Made by a program: the position numbers and the translations under genes. From Desulforapulum autotrophicum (GTDB taxonomy: Bacteria; Desulfobacterota; Desulfobacteria; Desulfobacterales; Desulfolunaceae), in assembly GCA_020723285.1 (NCBI GenBank), contig DYJE01000002.1:124001-188000 (forward strand): 64,000 nucleotides of DNA. The letters run 5' to 3'. The stretch's first letter is position 1. Each line of letters starts with the position of its first letter. Of the stretch, positions 36,147 to 44,345 are shown piece by piece. The notes below the pieces were generated by a model. That model had not been told where the DNA came from and searched no databases. It worked only from the letters and a program-made list of their open reading frames with translations.

Positions 36147-38648
36147 TTATTCTTTGTAAATATCACTGTTTAGAAGATTCTTCATTAACTCAAGGAGAGC
36201 CTTGTTTTTCTTTTCCTTTAATTCAAGATGTGTTTCATTTGACGCTGATTTTTCAAGTATGGACATGATGTCGACAAATTTGAAATCAACAGCCACACTC
36301 CCGTCTTCCTGAATAGATTTAACCGTTACACCTGTCGCATTTTTTGGAATCAATTTGAAATCGCCAAGCCTGAAAGCGGTTCCAAAGCCGTTATCCCTGC
36401 AATCCGACGAATTATCGGTTTTTCCTGTGCAAACCATGTAGCCTTTGACACTTTTCTCAAAAGGCTTCCACATAATGATACCTGCCCCCCTGTTCAACCG
36501 CTCGTAAGAAGCCAGGGCAGTGAAAGAACTCATTCGAATTTCCTGTGATGAATCTTTCAAGGATTTGAACAGCAGAATATAGGTCTTGTCCAGGCATTCC
36601 GAAGGATCAAGGTTTGAAAGAGCCTGGGCGGCACTTTCTCTGACCAGAGAAGATTTATCATTTTCGAGTATGTCGACAATATAAGACGTGGCTTCCTTTC
36701 CACCGATACGTCCAAGTGCAAGAATGGCCGAACTCCTGATTTCAAAACGAATATCCGTGAGCTGATCCATGAGTGCAGGAACAGCATCTTTTGCATCTGA
36801 ACCCATAGTTCCCAAAGCGGCCATGGCATCCATCTGTACGTATTTATAATGGACATGAAGATTTTTTCTGTTTTTGACAACATCGATTAACGCAGGTACA
36901 GCTGATTTGGCCTTGACGCCCATTTCAGAAATGGCTCTTGCCGCATTTCTCGCCATGTCGACACCGGGATTCGTCAAATCATTCATCAGCAACCTTATTT
37001 TAATATCATCCGGTGTCAGCGACACTTTTTTAAACAAAGAATCCCAGACAGGCTTCATAGGGATATCTTTATCAGCAGGGATCATCATATTTCGAAGACC
37101 TTCACTTGCCGTGTTTCTGACCTCAAGAACACTGTCATTCAATGAATTGATCATGAATGGAATGGATTTGGCGATGATGCCAGTTATCACGTCAATGCCC
37201 TGCTCCGATAATTTTTTAAACTGGTCGATCTGGATTCTGATCAATTGCTCCACCTCGACTTTTTCTTTGGTGAGGGCGTCTTCAATTTCCTTTGGAGCTT
37301 TTTCAAATGGTGTCAGAGCGGTCGCCAGAGGCTCGATGATCAGGCCAAGATTTTTCAAAGACTTCAAACGCATTTCCTTGTCCACATCTTCAGTCGTGTG
37401 GCACAGCGACGCCACAACTTCTTTCATTCTTTCAGCCTTTTCCACAATTTGTTCGGCTGATTCTATTCGAACAGCGATATCACCCTTTTCGACCGAGCTT
37501 ATGGTTTCAGGAACTGCTGCCAGTTCCTTGTCAATATAGGGTGACATGGCCATAAGAGCAAAACGACGGTTGGACAATTCGAAACTCTCAAGTTGTTTTA
37601 AAAAACGTTCGATATTTTTTGAGTTGATGGCCGCTTCGGCTTCATCATCGTCAGGTTTCGAAGCTGAAACGGGGGCCTCAACGTCCTTGGCCTCAGTGGA
37701 TTCAAATTTTTCAGAAGTTTTAATACCCTCTGATGATTCAAGAGAAGTTGCCGGAACCGATTCGACCGTATCGGCCTTAACTTCTTTCACAGGGTGTGGA
37801 TCAGAAGTTACATTGACATTTTTATTCTCTGCTGGTGTTGGTGTTGGTGTTGGTGCAGGTTCGATATTCTTGTGCGAATCATTATCTACTGGCTGATCCT
37901 CAACGATAACCGAAGGATTATTAATATCCAGCTTTTCTGGTTGATCTTGACCCTTGTCTGTTTCGATTTTTTCTATCGATTCTTCGATAATTTTGGGTTT
38001 TCTTTTGGAGTTGAGTATGAATTTTTCAGCGATCTTACGTACTTTTCTCACAGGATCGCTCAAGGCTGTATTCATGGCCGCTGACGTGTTACCTATCATT
38101 TCCCTGATGACGATCAATATATTTTTTGCCGATTGAGAAATATTCTTATCCGTATCAGGGGAAATTATTTCAAATTTCTCAAGGGGCTCAACGGTAATGA
38201 TGATCTGATCATAGATGACGTACAAGGAAGAAAGGGCCTCATACCTGACACGGGAATCGTAATCACGGCTTGAATTGACAAGAGATTCAATGACGGGTGA
38301 CAGACTCATGGCCAGATCGTCAATTTCAGACAATCCCTTGGTGGTCTTTAAAACATCTCTTTCATCCAGCGATCTGACGTATGCTTCCATGTATCTGTTT
38401 TTAATGGGCGTCAGTTTGCCCAGGGCTTCCGCACCCTTTGCTCTGATTTTGGGATCAAGGTTGTCCAACGCCTGAAACGGTTGTTCCTGTGACTCATCGG
38501 GGTTAATTAATCCGGTGGCACCATTGTTCGTGAAACCTTCGATAGATTTGCAACCTGAGAAATGGAATAAAACTAAGACAAGAAAAAAAACAATGATGTA
38601 AACCCTGAAACAAACAAAATAGTTATTGAACTCTCTGACTTTCACCAT
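36147..38648 (-). CDS. Large HEAT-repeat lipoprotein
   Basis: 833 residues. The signal helix (about 14-32) ends in a lipobox-like F-S-G-C-K-S. HEAT-like repeats follow (about 45-215). A low-complexity Glu/Pro/Thr-rich linker (about 230-335) contains a P-T repeat. A second helical and HEAT array (about 340-715) is clearest at A-V-P-A-L-I-D, A-M-A-A-L-G and A-I-L-A-L-G-R-I-G-G. The last 110 residues hold two close Cys (M-V-C-T-G ... S-D-C-R-D) and a helix. Such arrays bind proteins or scaffold complexes. Anchored to the envelope and cotranscribed with a coiled-coil exported protein, it may hold or export that partner. I know no named family. Confidence 0.72.
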   Translation of the reverse strand: MVKVREFNNYFVCFRVYIIVFFLVLVLFHFSGCKSIEGFTNNGATGLINPDESQEQPFQALDNLDPKIRAKGAEALGKLTPIKNRYMEAYVRSLDERDVLKTTKGLSEIDDLAMSLSPVIESLVNSSRDYDSRVRYEALSSLYVIYDQIIITVEPLEKFEIISPDTDKNISQSAKNILIVIREMIGNTSAAMNTALSDPVRKVRKIAEKFILNSKRKPKIIEESIEKIETDKGQDQPEKLDINNPSVIVEDQPVDNDSHKNIEPAPTPTPTPAENKNVNVTSDPHPVKEVKADTVESVPATSLESSEGIKTSEKFESTEAKDVEAPVSASKPDDDEAEAAINSKNIERFLKQLESFELSNRRFALMAMSPYIDKELAAVPETISSVEKGDIAVRIESAEQIVEKAERMKEVVASLCHTTEDVDKEMRLKSLKNLGLIIEPLATALTPFEKAPKEIEDALTKEKVEVEQLIRIQIDQFKKLSEQGIDVITGIIAKSIPFMINSLNDSVLEVRNTASEGLRNMMIPADKDIPMKPVWDSLFKKVSLTPDDIKIRLLMNDLTNPGVDMARNAARAISEMGVKAKSAVPALIDVVKNRKNLHVHYKYVQMDAMAALGTMGSDAKDAVPALMDQLTDIRFEIRSSAILALGRIGGKEATSYIVDILENDKSSLVRESAAQALSNLDPSECLDKTYILLFKSLKDSSQEIRMSSFTALASYERLNRGAGIIMWKPFEKSVKGYMVCTGKTDNSSDCRDNGFGTAFRLGDFKLIPKNATGVTVKSIQEDGSVAVDFKFVDIMSILEKSASNETHLELKEKKNKALLELMKNLLNSDIYKE
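37834..37851. repeat. Three perfect hexamer repeats in the lipoprotein linker
   Basis: GGTGTT is repeated three times and followed by GGTGCA. On the coding strand it encodes Pro-Thr pairs. Unit changes would alter linker length without shifting the frame. Confidence 0.6.
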
Positions 38649-39141
38649 ACCCCACTGCCGTTACCTGTTGATTTGAACATGACTTTTTTTCAAAGCATAT
38701 CGACCCTGGTATACTCTTATAAATTTCATAATGTTTCCCATGGATCTTGCGGTTTTTCGAAAACATATCAGAGCTGTTTCAACAATGCCATGTTTTTATT
38801 GCAAACTCCGACACTTAAAGAGGTGCAATTTATCCTTGCTCAGAGTGTAAGGTCCGGAATGAATATGAAACAGGAAATATCAGGATTGTTGAATTTTCAA
38901 ATCATGTTCTTTTTTAATAACATTGTTTAAGCGAAGGTTTTGTCTTTGTCAACGGCTTTCTATGACCTTTTGCATTCGATAACCCAATCATTGATTCATT
39001 GTATCGATGTTGCCCTTTCAAGAAGCAAAGGTTTTTTTTATTTGTGACTCTCATGATAAAAATGATATGGATATAAACTTTTTTAATCTCTATTTCATAA
39101 TTTTTAAAAAATATGCAAAACTTACATGACTGAAACATCAA
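38649..39141. other. AT-rich intergenic region, no supported gene
   Basis: About 490 bases between the HEAT lipoprotein promoter side and a membrane-protein gene. The open frames here lack ribosome sites and protein-like composition. The only local structure I see is a weak 5-base hairpin followed by a T run near 39015-39040, not enough to call a terminator. Confidence 0.5.
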
Positions 39142-39915
39142 ATGATACATTTTGCTAAAGAAAACAAAGCCCTTTTGTTCATGATCGCATTTTTTCTTTT
39201 TGTCCTTGAACTTCAGATTTTTATCAGCGCTGTCATGAAATCCGGGGATCATTCAAAAATCCAAGTTCTTAACACACAGAATGAAGTGATCTACGAAAGC
39301 GACGAAAACAAGCTCTATCAGTTTGACCGTTACTATTTTGAAAAAACGTTCGGCCCTCTTGACACCTACAAAAAACGTAGACTTGACATCAATCGCCCAT
39401 TCCCATTCAGGGGATGGATTATATCTGCGATCGGTATTCCTGTAGGATTCATGCTCGTTCTGGGTTTTATCGTCAAGGCATGGGCTGTTTTTTTTAAAGG
39501 AGAAAAACCGACCTACGATCATTCAGATGGAGACTTCGTACACCCCCCCGAAAAAAAAGAACCCGTCGGACGAATCGAGAATTTGATCCATACGGTCAGC
39601 AAAATGAATATTTTCGTTCTGGGTTTTTTTATCGTTGCAACCCTTTTTTTGTATTGGGTTCTTCCGGACATGATTATGTATATCAGCCGGATGGGATTGG
39701 AGACCATCATTCGCTTTAAATGGTTTTTTATTTCGGTTTTTTTATGCTTTGCCGCACTTTTCGCATGGTTCATCTACCTCAGATACCTTCTTGCTCGAAA
39801 ATCAATTGAGAGCCGAACTGAAATTGAAAAGATGAAACTTCAAATTATTCATAACAGTTCCGGCAATGAATTTTCACAAAAATCGCTTGCCATGAATGGG
39901 GATGATGATAAATGA
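39142..39915 (+). CDS. Membrane protein of unknown function
   Basis: 257 residues. Four hydrophobic segments are visible (about 11-31, 92-115, 152-175 and 190-213). A probable periplasmic domain lies between the first two (about 32-88, charged, with Y-Y-F-E-K-T-F-G-P-L) and the C-terminal tail is Lys/Glu-rich and cytoplasmic. No family motif is recognised. The start lacks a clear ribosome site, and M14 is an alternative. It stands alone in an AT-rich stretch; protein-like composition and hydrophobic pattern support a real gene. Confidence 0.6.
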   Translation: MIHFAKENKALLFMIAFFLFVLELQIFISAVMKSGDHSKIQVLNTQNEVIYESDENKLYQFDRYYFEKTFGPLDTYKKRRLDINRPFPFRGWIISAIGIPVGFMLVLGFIVKAWAVFFKGEKPTYDHSDGDFVHPPEKKEPVGRIENLIHTVSKMNIFVLGFFIVATLFLYWVLPDMIMYISRMGLETIIRFKWFFISVFLCFAALFAWFIYLRYLLARKSIESRTEIEKMKLQIIHNSSGNEFSQKSLAMNGDDDK

Positions 39916-40273
39916 TTAAAAATCAGTTTAATTCCGAAACAATGACATGGTTTAACTATTATCCATAAATCTTTGGATTTGATAAAAAATACTTTTCAAA
40001 GGAATAACCGTCCTGTATAATCATTTAAAATTTCATCCATGACTTTTTTTTAAAGTTTGGCGTCTTGTATACATAGCCTGAAATACACATCTGATAAAGT
40101 AATGAACCCATTACATCGTGTATCATTCCACTGAATAACAGGCCTAAATCGCACTATTTCATAACGATATAAAAAAAAATTGAAAGCATTCGTCACTATG
40201 GCGATTACGAACATCTGAACAGAAATTATAATGACGTCCTGTATTATCTTATCAGTCAGAGGAGTTCATGACG
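39916..40273. other. AT-rich intergenic region before the response regulator
   Basis: About 350 bases with no credible coding frame and no clear hairpin. It probably contains the response-regulator promoter, but no element can be fixed from sequence alone. Confidence 0.5.
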
Positions 40274-40933
40274 ATGAAAGTTCTTATTGCTGACGATCAC
40301 GAAATTGTCAGGGAAGGTCTCACCCGTTTAATCAACAGACAATCAGACATGAGCGTCATTGGCTACGCGGAAAACGGTTTAGACGCATTTTTTAAAACAA
40401 AATCACTTGAACCTGATATTGTCATCATGGACACTGGAATGCCTGTTTTGAGTGGTCTTGATGCTCTTCCACTGATTCATGACGCATCACCACAGACCAA
40501 GATTATTATTTTTTCGTTGAACAAAAACGATGAGTACGTTCACAAATCCTTTACAGCCGGTGCTCTGGGTTACGTTCTAAAGTTGGCACCGAGTCAGGAT
40601 GTCATAGATTCTATCCGTGCGGCTGAACGCGGTGAGAGATTCATAAGCCCGGTAATACATAAACGTGTTTACGAAAAATACATCCACAATATCGCGTGTG
40701 CTGATGAAAAATGCCCTTACGACCTGCTGAGCAATGATGAACAGCAGATTTTCAGAATGCTGGTACAAGGGTGCCGGTATGAAATTATTGCTCGGGAAAC
40801 GTTCCGCACTGAAATCCAGGTCGAACAATGCCATATGGATATTTCAAAAAAAATCGGGATTTCAGACCTTCACGAGATGATTAAATATGCAGAACAAATC
40901 GGGGTTCTTACCCCTGAACCCTGGAATGGCTGA
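40274..40933 (+). CDS. Orphan NarL/FixJ-type response regulator with divergent HTH
   Basis: 219 residues from ATG 40274, nine bases after AGAGGAG; ATG 40268 would be only three bases from it. The receiver domain is intact: acidic pair D7-D8, phospho-acceptor D53 in I-V-I-M-D-T-G-M-P, S81 and K103. The C-terminal domain (about 148-205) keeps the LuxR/NarL spacing (L-S-N-D-E-Q-Q-I-F, L-V-Q-G, I-I-A, K-I-G-I-S-D-L) but many recognition-helix residues differ from consensus. It may bind an unusual site or have lost DNA binding. No kinase is adjacent. Confidence 0.83.
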   Translation: MKVLIADDHEIVREGLTRLINRQSDMSVIGYAENGLDAFFKTKSLEPDIVIMDTGMPVLSGLDALPLIHDASPQTKIIIFSLNKNDEYVHKSFTAGALGYVLKLAPSQDVIDSIRAAERGERFISPVIHKRVYEKYIHNIACADEKCPYDLLSNDEQQIFRMLVQGCRYEIIARETFRTEIQVEQCHMDISKKIGISDLHEMIKYAEQIGVLTPEPWNG

Positions 40934-41041
40934 TACATTTTCATGATCGTTTATTTTTTTCTTTACACTGCACACCCCAACCATTATATGATTGTTAAAA
41001 AATAATTTCGCACTTTCTAAGCATCATGGGTCGTGCCCCCC

Positions 41042-41056
41042 TTCAACAATGTTGAA
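41042..41056. promoter_or_regulatory. Operator-like palindrome upstream of the small secreted protein
   Basis: Perfect 6-base arms TTCAAC / GTTGAA around AAT, ending 33 bases before ATG 41090. It lies where an operator would overlap the promoter or transcript start. The binding protein is unknown; the response regulator just upstream is one candidate. Confidence 0.35.
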
Positions 41057-41089
41057 ATTCATGTGTAATAATGAATAAGGAGATGGAAA

Positions 41090-41428
41090 ATGAAAACAAA
41101 ACAAATCATTTTTTTGTCTTTGATCATGCTCACCATTACAGTTATTTCAGCTTACTCTGGCCCCAAAGAACTCTCTGAAAACCAGATGACCGATGTTACG
41201 GTTGACGACACCATTTCAGATAACGACCCAAAAAAATCAGAGGTCACTGACGATGCGAATAAAAAGGTTCCGCCCTCTTCTAAAGTCATCAACATCATAA
41301 AAAACCCGGTTGACGACCCAGTTGAATTGAACAAAGGGGAAAACATCCGTTTTGAAAATCAGGCGGCGGAACAACGGGTTAACGATCAGATCAGAGACTC
41401 GCTCAAGGGAATACCTCCTGGGAATTAA
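41090..41428 (+). CDS. Small secreted protein of unknown function
   Basis: 112 residues. Signal peptide about 1-22 (M-K-T-K, hydrophobic core, cut near A-Y-S-G). The mature part is hydrophilic, rich in Asp, Lys, Asn and Pro, and probably disordered. Directly after the signal is E-L-S-E-N-Q-M-T-D-V-T, reminiscent of the L-x-D-E-x-L-x-x-V-T/S motif found at the start of some exported proteins of unknown role. A GGAGATGG site precedes the ATG and a perfect terminator follows, so this is a complete one-gene unit. I cannot assign a function. Confidence 0.72.
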   Translation: MKTKQIIFLSLIMLTITVISAYSGPKELSENQMTDVTVDDTISDNDPKKSEVTDDANKKVPPSSKVINIIKNPVDDPVELNKGENIRFENQAAEQRVNDQIRDSLKGIPPGN

Positions 41429-41456
41429 TACAGACAATCCGTTATCGTTCATGATC

Positions 41457-41482
41457 AGCACATCACTTTGATGTGCTTTTTT
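41457..41482 (+). terminator. Intrinsic terminator after the small secreted protein
   Basis: Perfect 9-base arms (41457-41465 and 41469-41477) with a CTT loop, followed by a T run. It separates this gene from parA. Confidence 0.92.
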
Positions 41483-41552
41483 ATTGACAAAACCTGATGA
41501 AAAAAGACATGGTCATGACGTATCGTTCAAATGACAACAAATCAGTCATAGA

Positions 41553-41574
41553 CATTCTAATAATCATTAGAATG
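41553..41574. promoter_or_regulatory. Perfect palindrome immediately upstream of parA
   Basis: Nine-base arms CATTCTAAT / ATTAGAATG around AATC, ending 16 bases before the parA ATG and just upstream of its GGAGG site. The position would block transcription or translation start if occupied, so an operator (possibly autoregulatory) is the best reading. Confidence 0.5.
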
Positions 41575-41590
41575 AAATTGGAGGCAACCC

Positions 41591-42412
41591 ATGACACGTC
41601 GGGTTATTTTTAACAAAAAGGGGGGCGTGGGCAAAACCACCATCACATGCAATCTGGCCGCCATCAGTGCCGAGAAAGGCAAAAAAACGCTGGTTATCGA
41701 TCTTGATCCTCAAGGAAATGCGAGCAATTATTTACTGCATGGCCGATTTGAAAAAGCTAAAGAAGAAAAAAAAACAATTTACGATTTTTTCAAAGCTTCC
41801 ATTGACGGTGCGAATGCGTTTGGTTTCAATCCTTTTTTCCCAAGAATCGACCGGTCTGAAAAAGACCTTACGCATTATATCCACCAGACGGCTTATGATC
41901 GCTTATGGGTTATACCATCACATCCTGAACTCGCTGACATTGAAAATCAGCTTGTGAACAAACATAAAATTTTTAAACTCAGAGATGCGTTAAATGGCAT
42001 ATCCTCTTTTGATTCAGTGTATATAGACACACCTCCTGCCCTTAATTTTTACAGCCAGTCAGCACTCATCGCCGCATCGAAATGCCTCATCCCCTTTGAT
42101 TGCGACGCTTTTTCCCGTGACGCGATTTACGATGTTGGAAAGCATATCGGAGATATTCAGAACGACCACAATCACGACCTCGCCGTAGAAGGCATCGTGG
42201 TCAATCAATTCATGCCAAGAGCGAAGCATCCTCAGGAAATCGTCGAATCTCTCAAGGCTGAAGGATTACCTATCCTTGATTCCAGACTCAGCTCTTCAGT
42301 GGTGATCCGAGAATCTCACCATACGTCTAAACCGATGATATTCCTTGATCCCAAACACAAGCTGACCAGTGAATTCGTATCCCTTTACCATGAAATTGAA
42401 ACGGTTCTTTGA
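41591..42412 (+). CDS. Orphan ParA/Soj-family ATPase
   Basis: 273 residues. The deviant Walker A K10-G-G-V-G-K-T-T17, the Walker A' strand L-V-I-D-L-D-P-Q-G-N-A-S and the Walker B region V-Y-I-D-T-P-P-A-L mark the ParA family. These ATPases form ATP-dependent dimers on DNA or membrane and position plasmids, chromosomes or protein clusters. There is no N-terminal DNA-binding extension and no parB or other partner next to it; a terminated small-protein gene lies upstream and a tRNA downstream on the opposite strand. It is therefore probably not the chromosomal parABS pair. A TTGGAGG site precedes the ATG. Confidence 0.87.
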   Translation: MTRRVIFNKKGGVGKTTITCNLAAISAEKGKKTLVIDLDPQGNASNYLLHGRFEKAKEEKKTIYDFFKASIDGANAFGFNPFFPRIDRSEKDLTHYIHQTAYDRLWVIPSHPELADIENQLVNKHKIFKLRDALNGISSFDSVYIDTPPALNFYSQSALIAASKCLIPFDCDAFSRDAIYDVGKHIGDIQNDHNHDLAVEGIVVNQFMPRAKHPQEIVESLKAEGLPILDSRLSSSVVIRESHHTSKPMIFLDPKHKLTSEFVSLYHEIETVL

Positions 42413-42439
42413 TTACAAAACAGGATGAAGTTGAAAAAG

Positions 42440-42515
42440 TGGCGCGCCCGACAGGATTCGAACCTGTGATCTTCGGCTCCGGAGGCCGACGCCTTATCCA
42501 CTGGGCCACGGGCGC
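42440..42515 (-). tRNA. tRNA-Arg (anticodon CCG)
   Basis: Cloverleaf on -: acceptor stem GCGCCCG (42509-42515) pairs with CGGGCGC (42444-42450), discriminator G at 42443 and encoded CCA at 42440-42442. The T arm contains GGTTCGAATCC. The anticodon loop CTCCGGA gives anticodon CCG, which reads the Arg codon CGG. It converges on parA, with 27 bases between. Confidence 0.96.
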
Positions 42516-42736
42516 TTTATTATGATGAAGAAAAAATATCCTGAAATCTATGGATCAGTTACTTTGAACGCCGTATTCTTAACCTCTAATTAAAAAGGGA
42601 TCAAGTATTATTTCAAACGGCGACATATTTTCTTGCCATACCCTAAAATGTAACTGAAAAAGATAACGATGACTGAATTATTCAAATTTCCTATTTAAAA
42701 ATAAACGTTCAGCAAAGAAAGACACAGGAGACGGTT

Positions 42737-43816
42737 ATGGATGAAACAAAAATATCAATGATAAAAAAATTAACGCCATTTGTTTCAGCTTTGTTGATAA
42801 CTTTCTTTAATCTTTCTGGCGAGGCATATCCTGGAACATCATTTAAACGGATGAATGAACCCCATGAAAAAGCATTTTCAATCCTGGTTCCATCGGGATG
42901 GAAACTCAATGGCGGTATTTTTCGTGTTGATCCCAATCACGTGGGAGGTCCATTGAATTCCATGGAAGCCAAATGCGATCTTTCAATTAAGAAAGACAAT
43001 GCCGGAAGCGTTGAATTTCGCATACACCCCGATATAACCTACGCTGTTCCGGGTATCGGTGGAGGATTTTTTCCAGCAGGTTCGAATTATCAGGGAGCCC
43101 AGGTTAGGCCGTATGAAAATGCACCTGAATTTGTAAAAGGTCTTTTTAGAAGCATGCGAAAAAATGCTAAAAATCCTAACTTTCTCACGGTCAAACGATT
43201 ACCGGGAGAAATCAGATCCATGAACACAGGAATGGCATACATGAACACCCTTCTGGCTCAACTTGGAATGGCTGAAATGCGATTTGAAGCCGATGCTGCG
43301 GCTGGTGTCGTGGATTATACCGAAGGTTCGACACGTTACAGGGAAGTCATTCTTTCAGGTATTGTCAACATGCGCGGGGCCTACAGTTGGAAAAACACAC
43401 GGACCCTTTCATTCAGAGCCCCATTGGACCGGTTCGATGCATGGAAATCTGCTATGGACATCATGAGAAATTCCATTCAATTCAATACAGCATGGTTTGT
43501 CCGTGAAGCACAAGGTCAACGGGAACGAGCCGATATCGTTCGTAAGACTTATGAAGAAATCCAGCGCATTGATCGTGAGATTGTTAAAAATTCAAACATG
43601 ACCCGGTCAAAGATCATGAATGACAATTATCTTGTTCTGACAGGCCAGGAGGAATACATCAATCCGCACTCAGGGAAAAAGGAGCTTGATACAAGCGCAT
43701 ACAAGTACAGATGGGTCAACCCCGGAGGCGATGTTTTCTATTCAGATCAAGACGGTGAAAACCCCAATCTCATCATGAATCAATCAGGGTATAAGCTGAC
43801 CTCTGTAAAAAAATGA
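42737..43816 (+). CDS. Exported protein of unknown function
   Basis: 359 residues. The N-terminus carries a hydrophobic signal (about 13-31, after several Lys) with cleavage near G-E-A-Y. The mature protein starts with a PsbP/DUF1795-like pattern (E-K-A-F-S-I-L-V-P-S-G-W-K), then a Gly-rich segment (P-G-I-G-G-G-F-F-P-A-G-S) and a second similar module (Y-R-E-V-I-L-S-G-I, R-F-D-A-W-K-S-A-M-D-I-M). The C-terminus contains Y-R-W-V-N-P-G-G-D-V-F-Y-S-D. This looks like a conserved exported family, but I know no activity for it. GGAGA precedes the ATG. Confidence 0.65.
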   Translation: MDETKISMIKKLTPFVSALLITFFNLSGEAYPGTSFKRMNEPHEKAFSILVPSGWKLNGGIFRVDPNHVGGPLNSMEAKCDLSIKKDNAGSVEFRIHPDITYAVPGIGGGFFPAGSNYQGAQVRPYENAPEFVKGLFRSMRKNAKNPNFLTVKRLPGEIRSMNTGMAYMNTLLAQLGMAEMRFEADAAAGVVDYTEGSTRYREVILSGIVNMRGAYSWKNTRTLSFRAPLDRFDAWKSAMDIMRNSIQFNTAWFVREAQGQRERADIVRKTYEEIQRIDREIVKNSNMTRSKIMNDNYLVLTGQEEYINPHSGKKELDTSAYKYRWVNPGGDVFYSDQDGENPNLIMNQSGYKLTSVKK

Positions 43817-44058
43817 AGCCGGGGTTGTTTTAAAAAAAGGTTTTGTGTATGATGGGTCACTTTTGAAGCCTGTTGACATTCAACATAACCGTCGTGAGGT
43901 TGGCGTTCAAAAATCCTGCCCGGCACTGGGCGAAATTGATTGATAAATCAGGTTATATTTTTAACTCGGCACAGGGTTTGCTTATCCATATATACACTAT
44001 ACGGTATAAATGATCCTGAAGGTCCGCATGCAACTTATTAACTCTCTGGAGGTGGATT

Positions 44059-44241
44059 ATGAAAATTACACTTGATAAAAACCTTGTTGAATTTACCCCT
44101 GAAACTGAAGAGGAAAAGAAAGAGTTGGAAAAACTGTGGAATACCGTTGTTGACTGCGTGAAATTCAACAAAAAGCTTGCACCGGTCGGCGAATATATCC
44201 CTGCAAAAAGCACTCTTGCACGTTTCGTCATCGAAGGTTGA
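44059..44241 (+). CDS. Small conserved-looking protein (60 residues)
   Basis: 60 residues, soluble and acidic, with an opening strand M-K-I-T-L-D-K-N, a Glu/Lys-rich helix, then D-C-V-K-F-N-K-K-L-A-P-V-G-E-Y-I-P and F-V-I-E-G. A strong TGGAGGTGG site precedes the ATG, and a good terminator follows 36 bases after the stop, so it is expressed as its own unit just before a nitroreductase gene. The family is not known to me. Confidence 0.75.
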   Translation: MKITLDKNLVEFTPETEEEKKELEKLWNTVVDCVKFNKKLAPVGEYIPAKSTLARFVIEG

Positions 44242-44277
44242 TGACAGCACGGGATAGACGATCAGGTAAAACATAGA

Positions 44278-44330
44278 CGGGGGTTGTTGAATGGCTGAAT
44301 CAATCATGAAACGACCCCCGATTTTTTTTA
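44278..44330 (+). terminator. Intrinsic terminator between the 60-residue gene and the nitroreductase
   Basis: Arms 44278-44287 and 44311-44320 pair over ten bases with one G-U, followed by eight T. The long loop (about 23 bases) could form a second helix or carry a regulatory signal. Confidence 0.8.
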
Positions 44331-44345
44331 TATTGGAGGTTTATC

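Noticed and set aside
38673-38930. 85-codon open frame on + in the AT-rich gap
   Set aside because: Weak start region and composition unlike the neighbouring genes; no terminator or conserved motif.
38914-39252. 112-codon open frame on -
   Set aside because: Overlaps the start of the better-supported membrane protein gene and is Lys/Phe-rich in the manner of antisense frames.
34922-42515. Genomic island integrated at tRNA-Arg
   Set aside because: The tRNA 3' end faces a block of unknown genes, but I find no integrase and no second copy of the tRNA 3' end in the window.
43894-44013. GTG-initiated 39-residue frame before the 60-residue gene
   Set aside because: No ribosome site; more likely leader sequence of the downstream gene.
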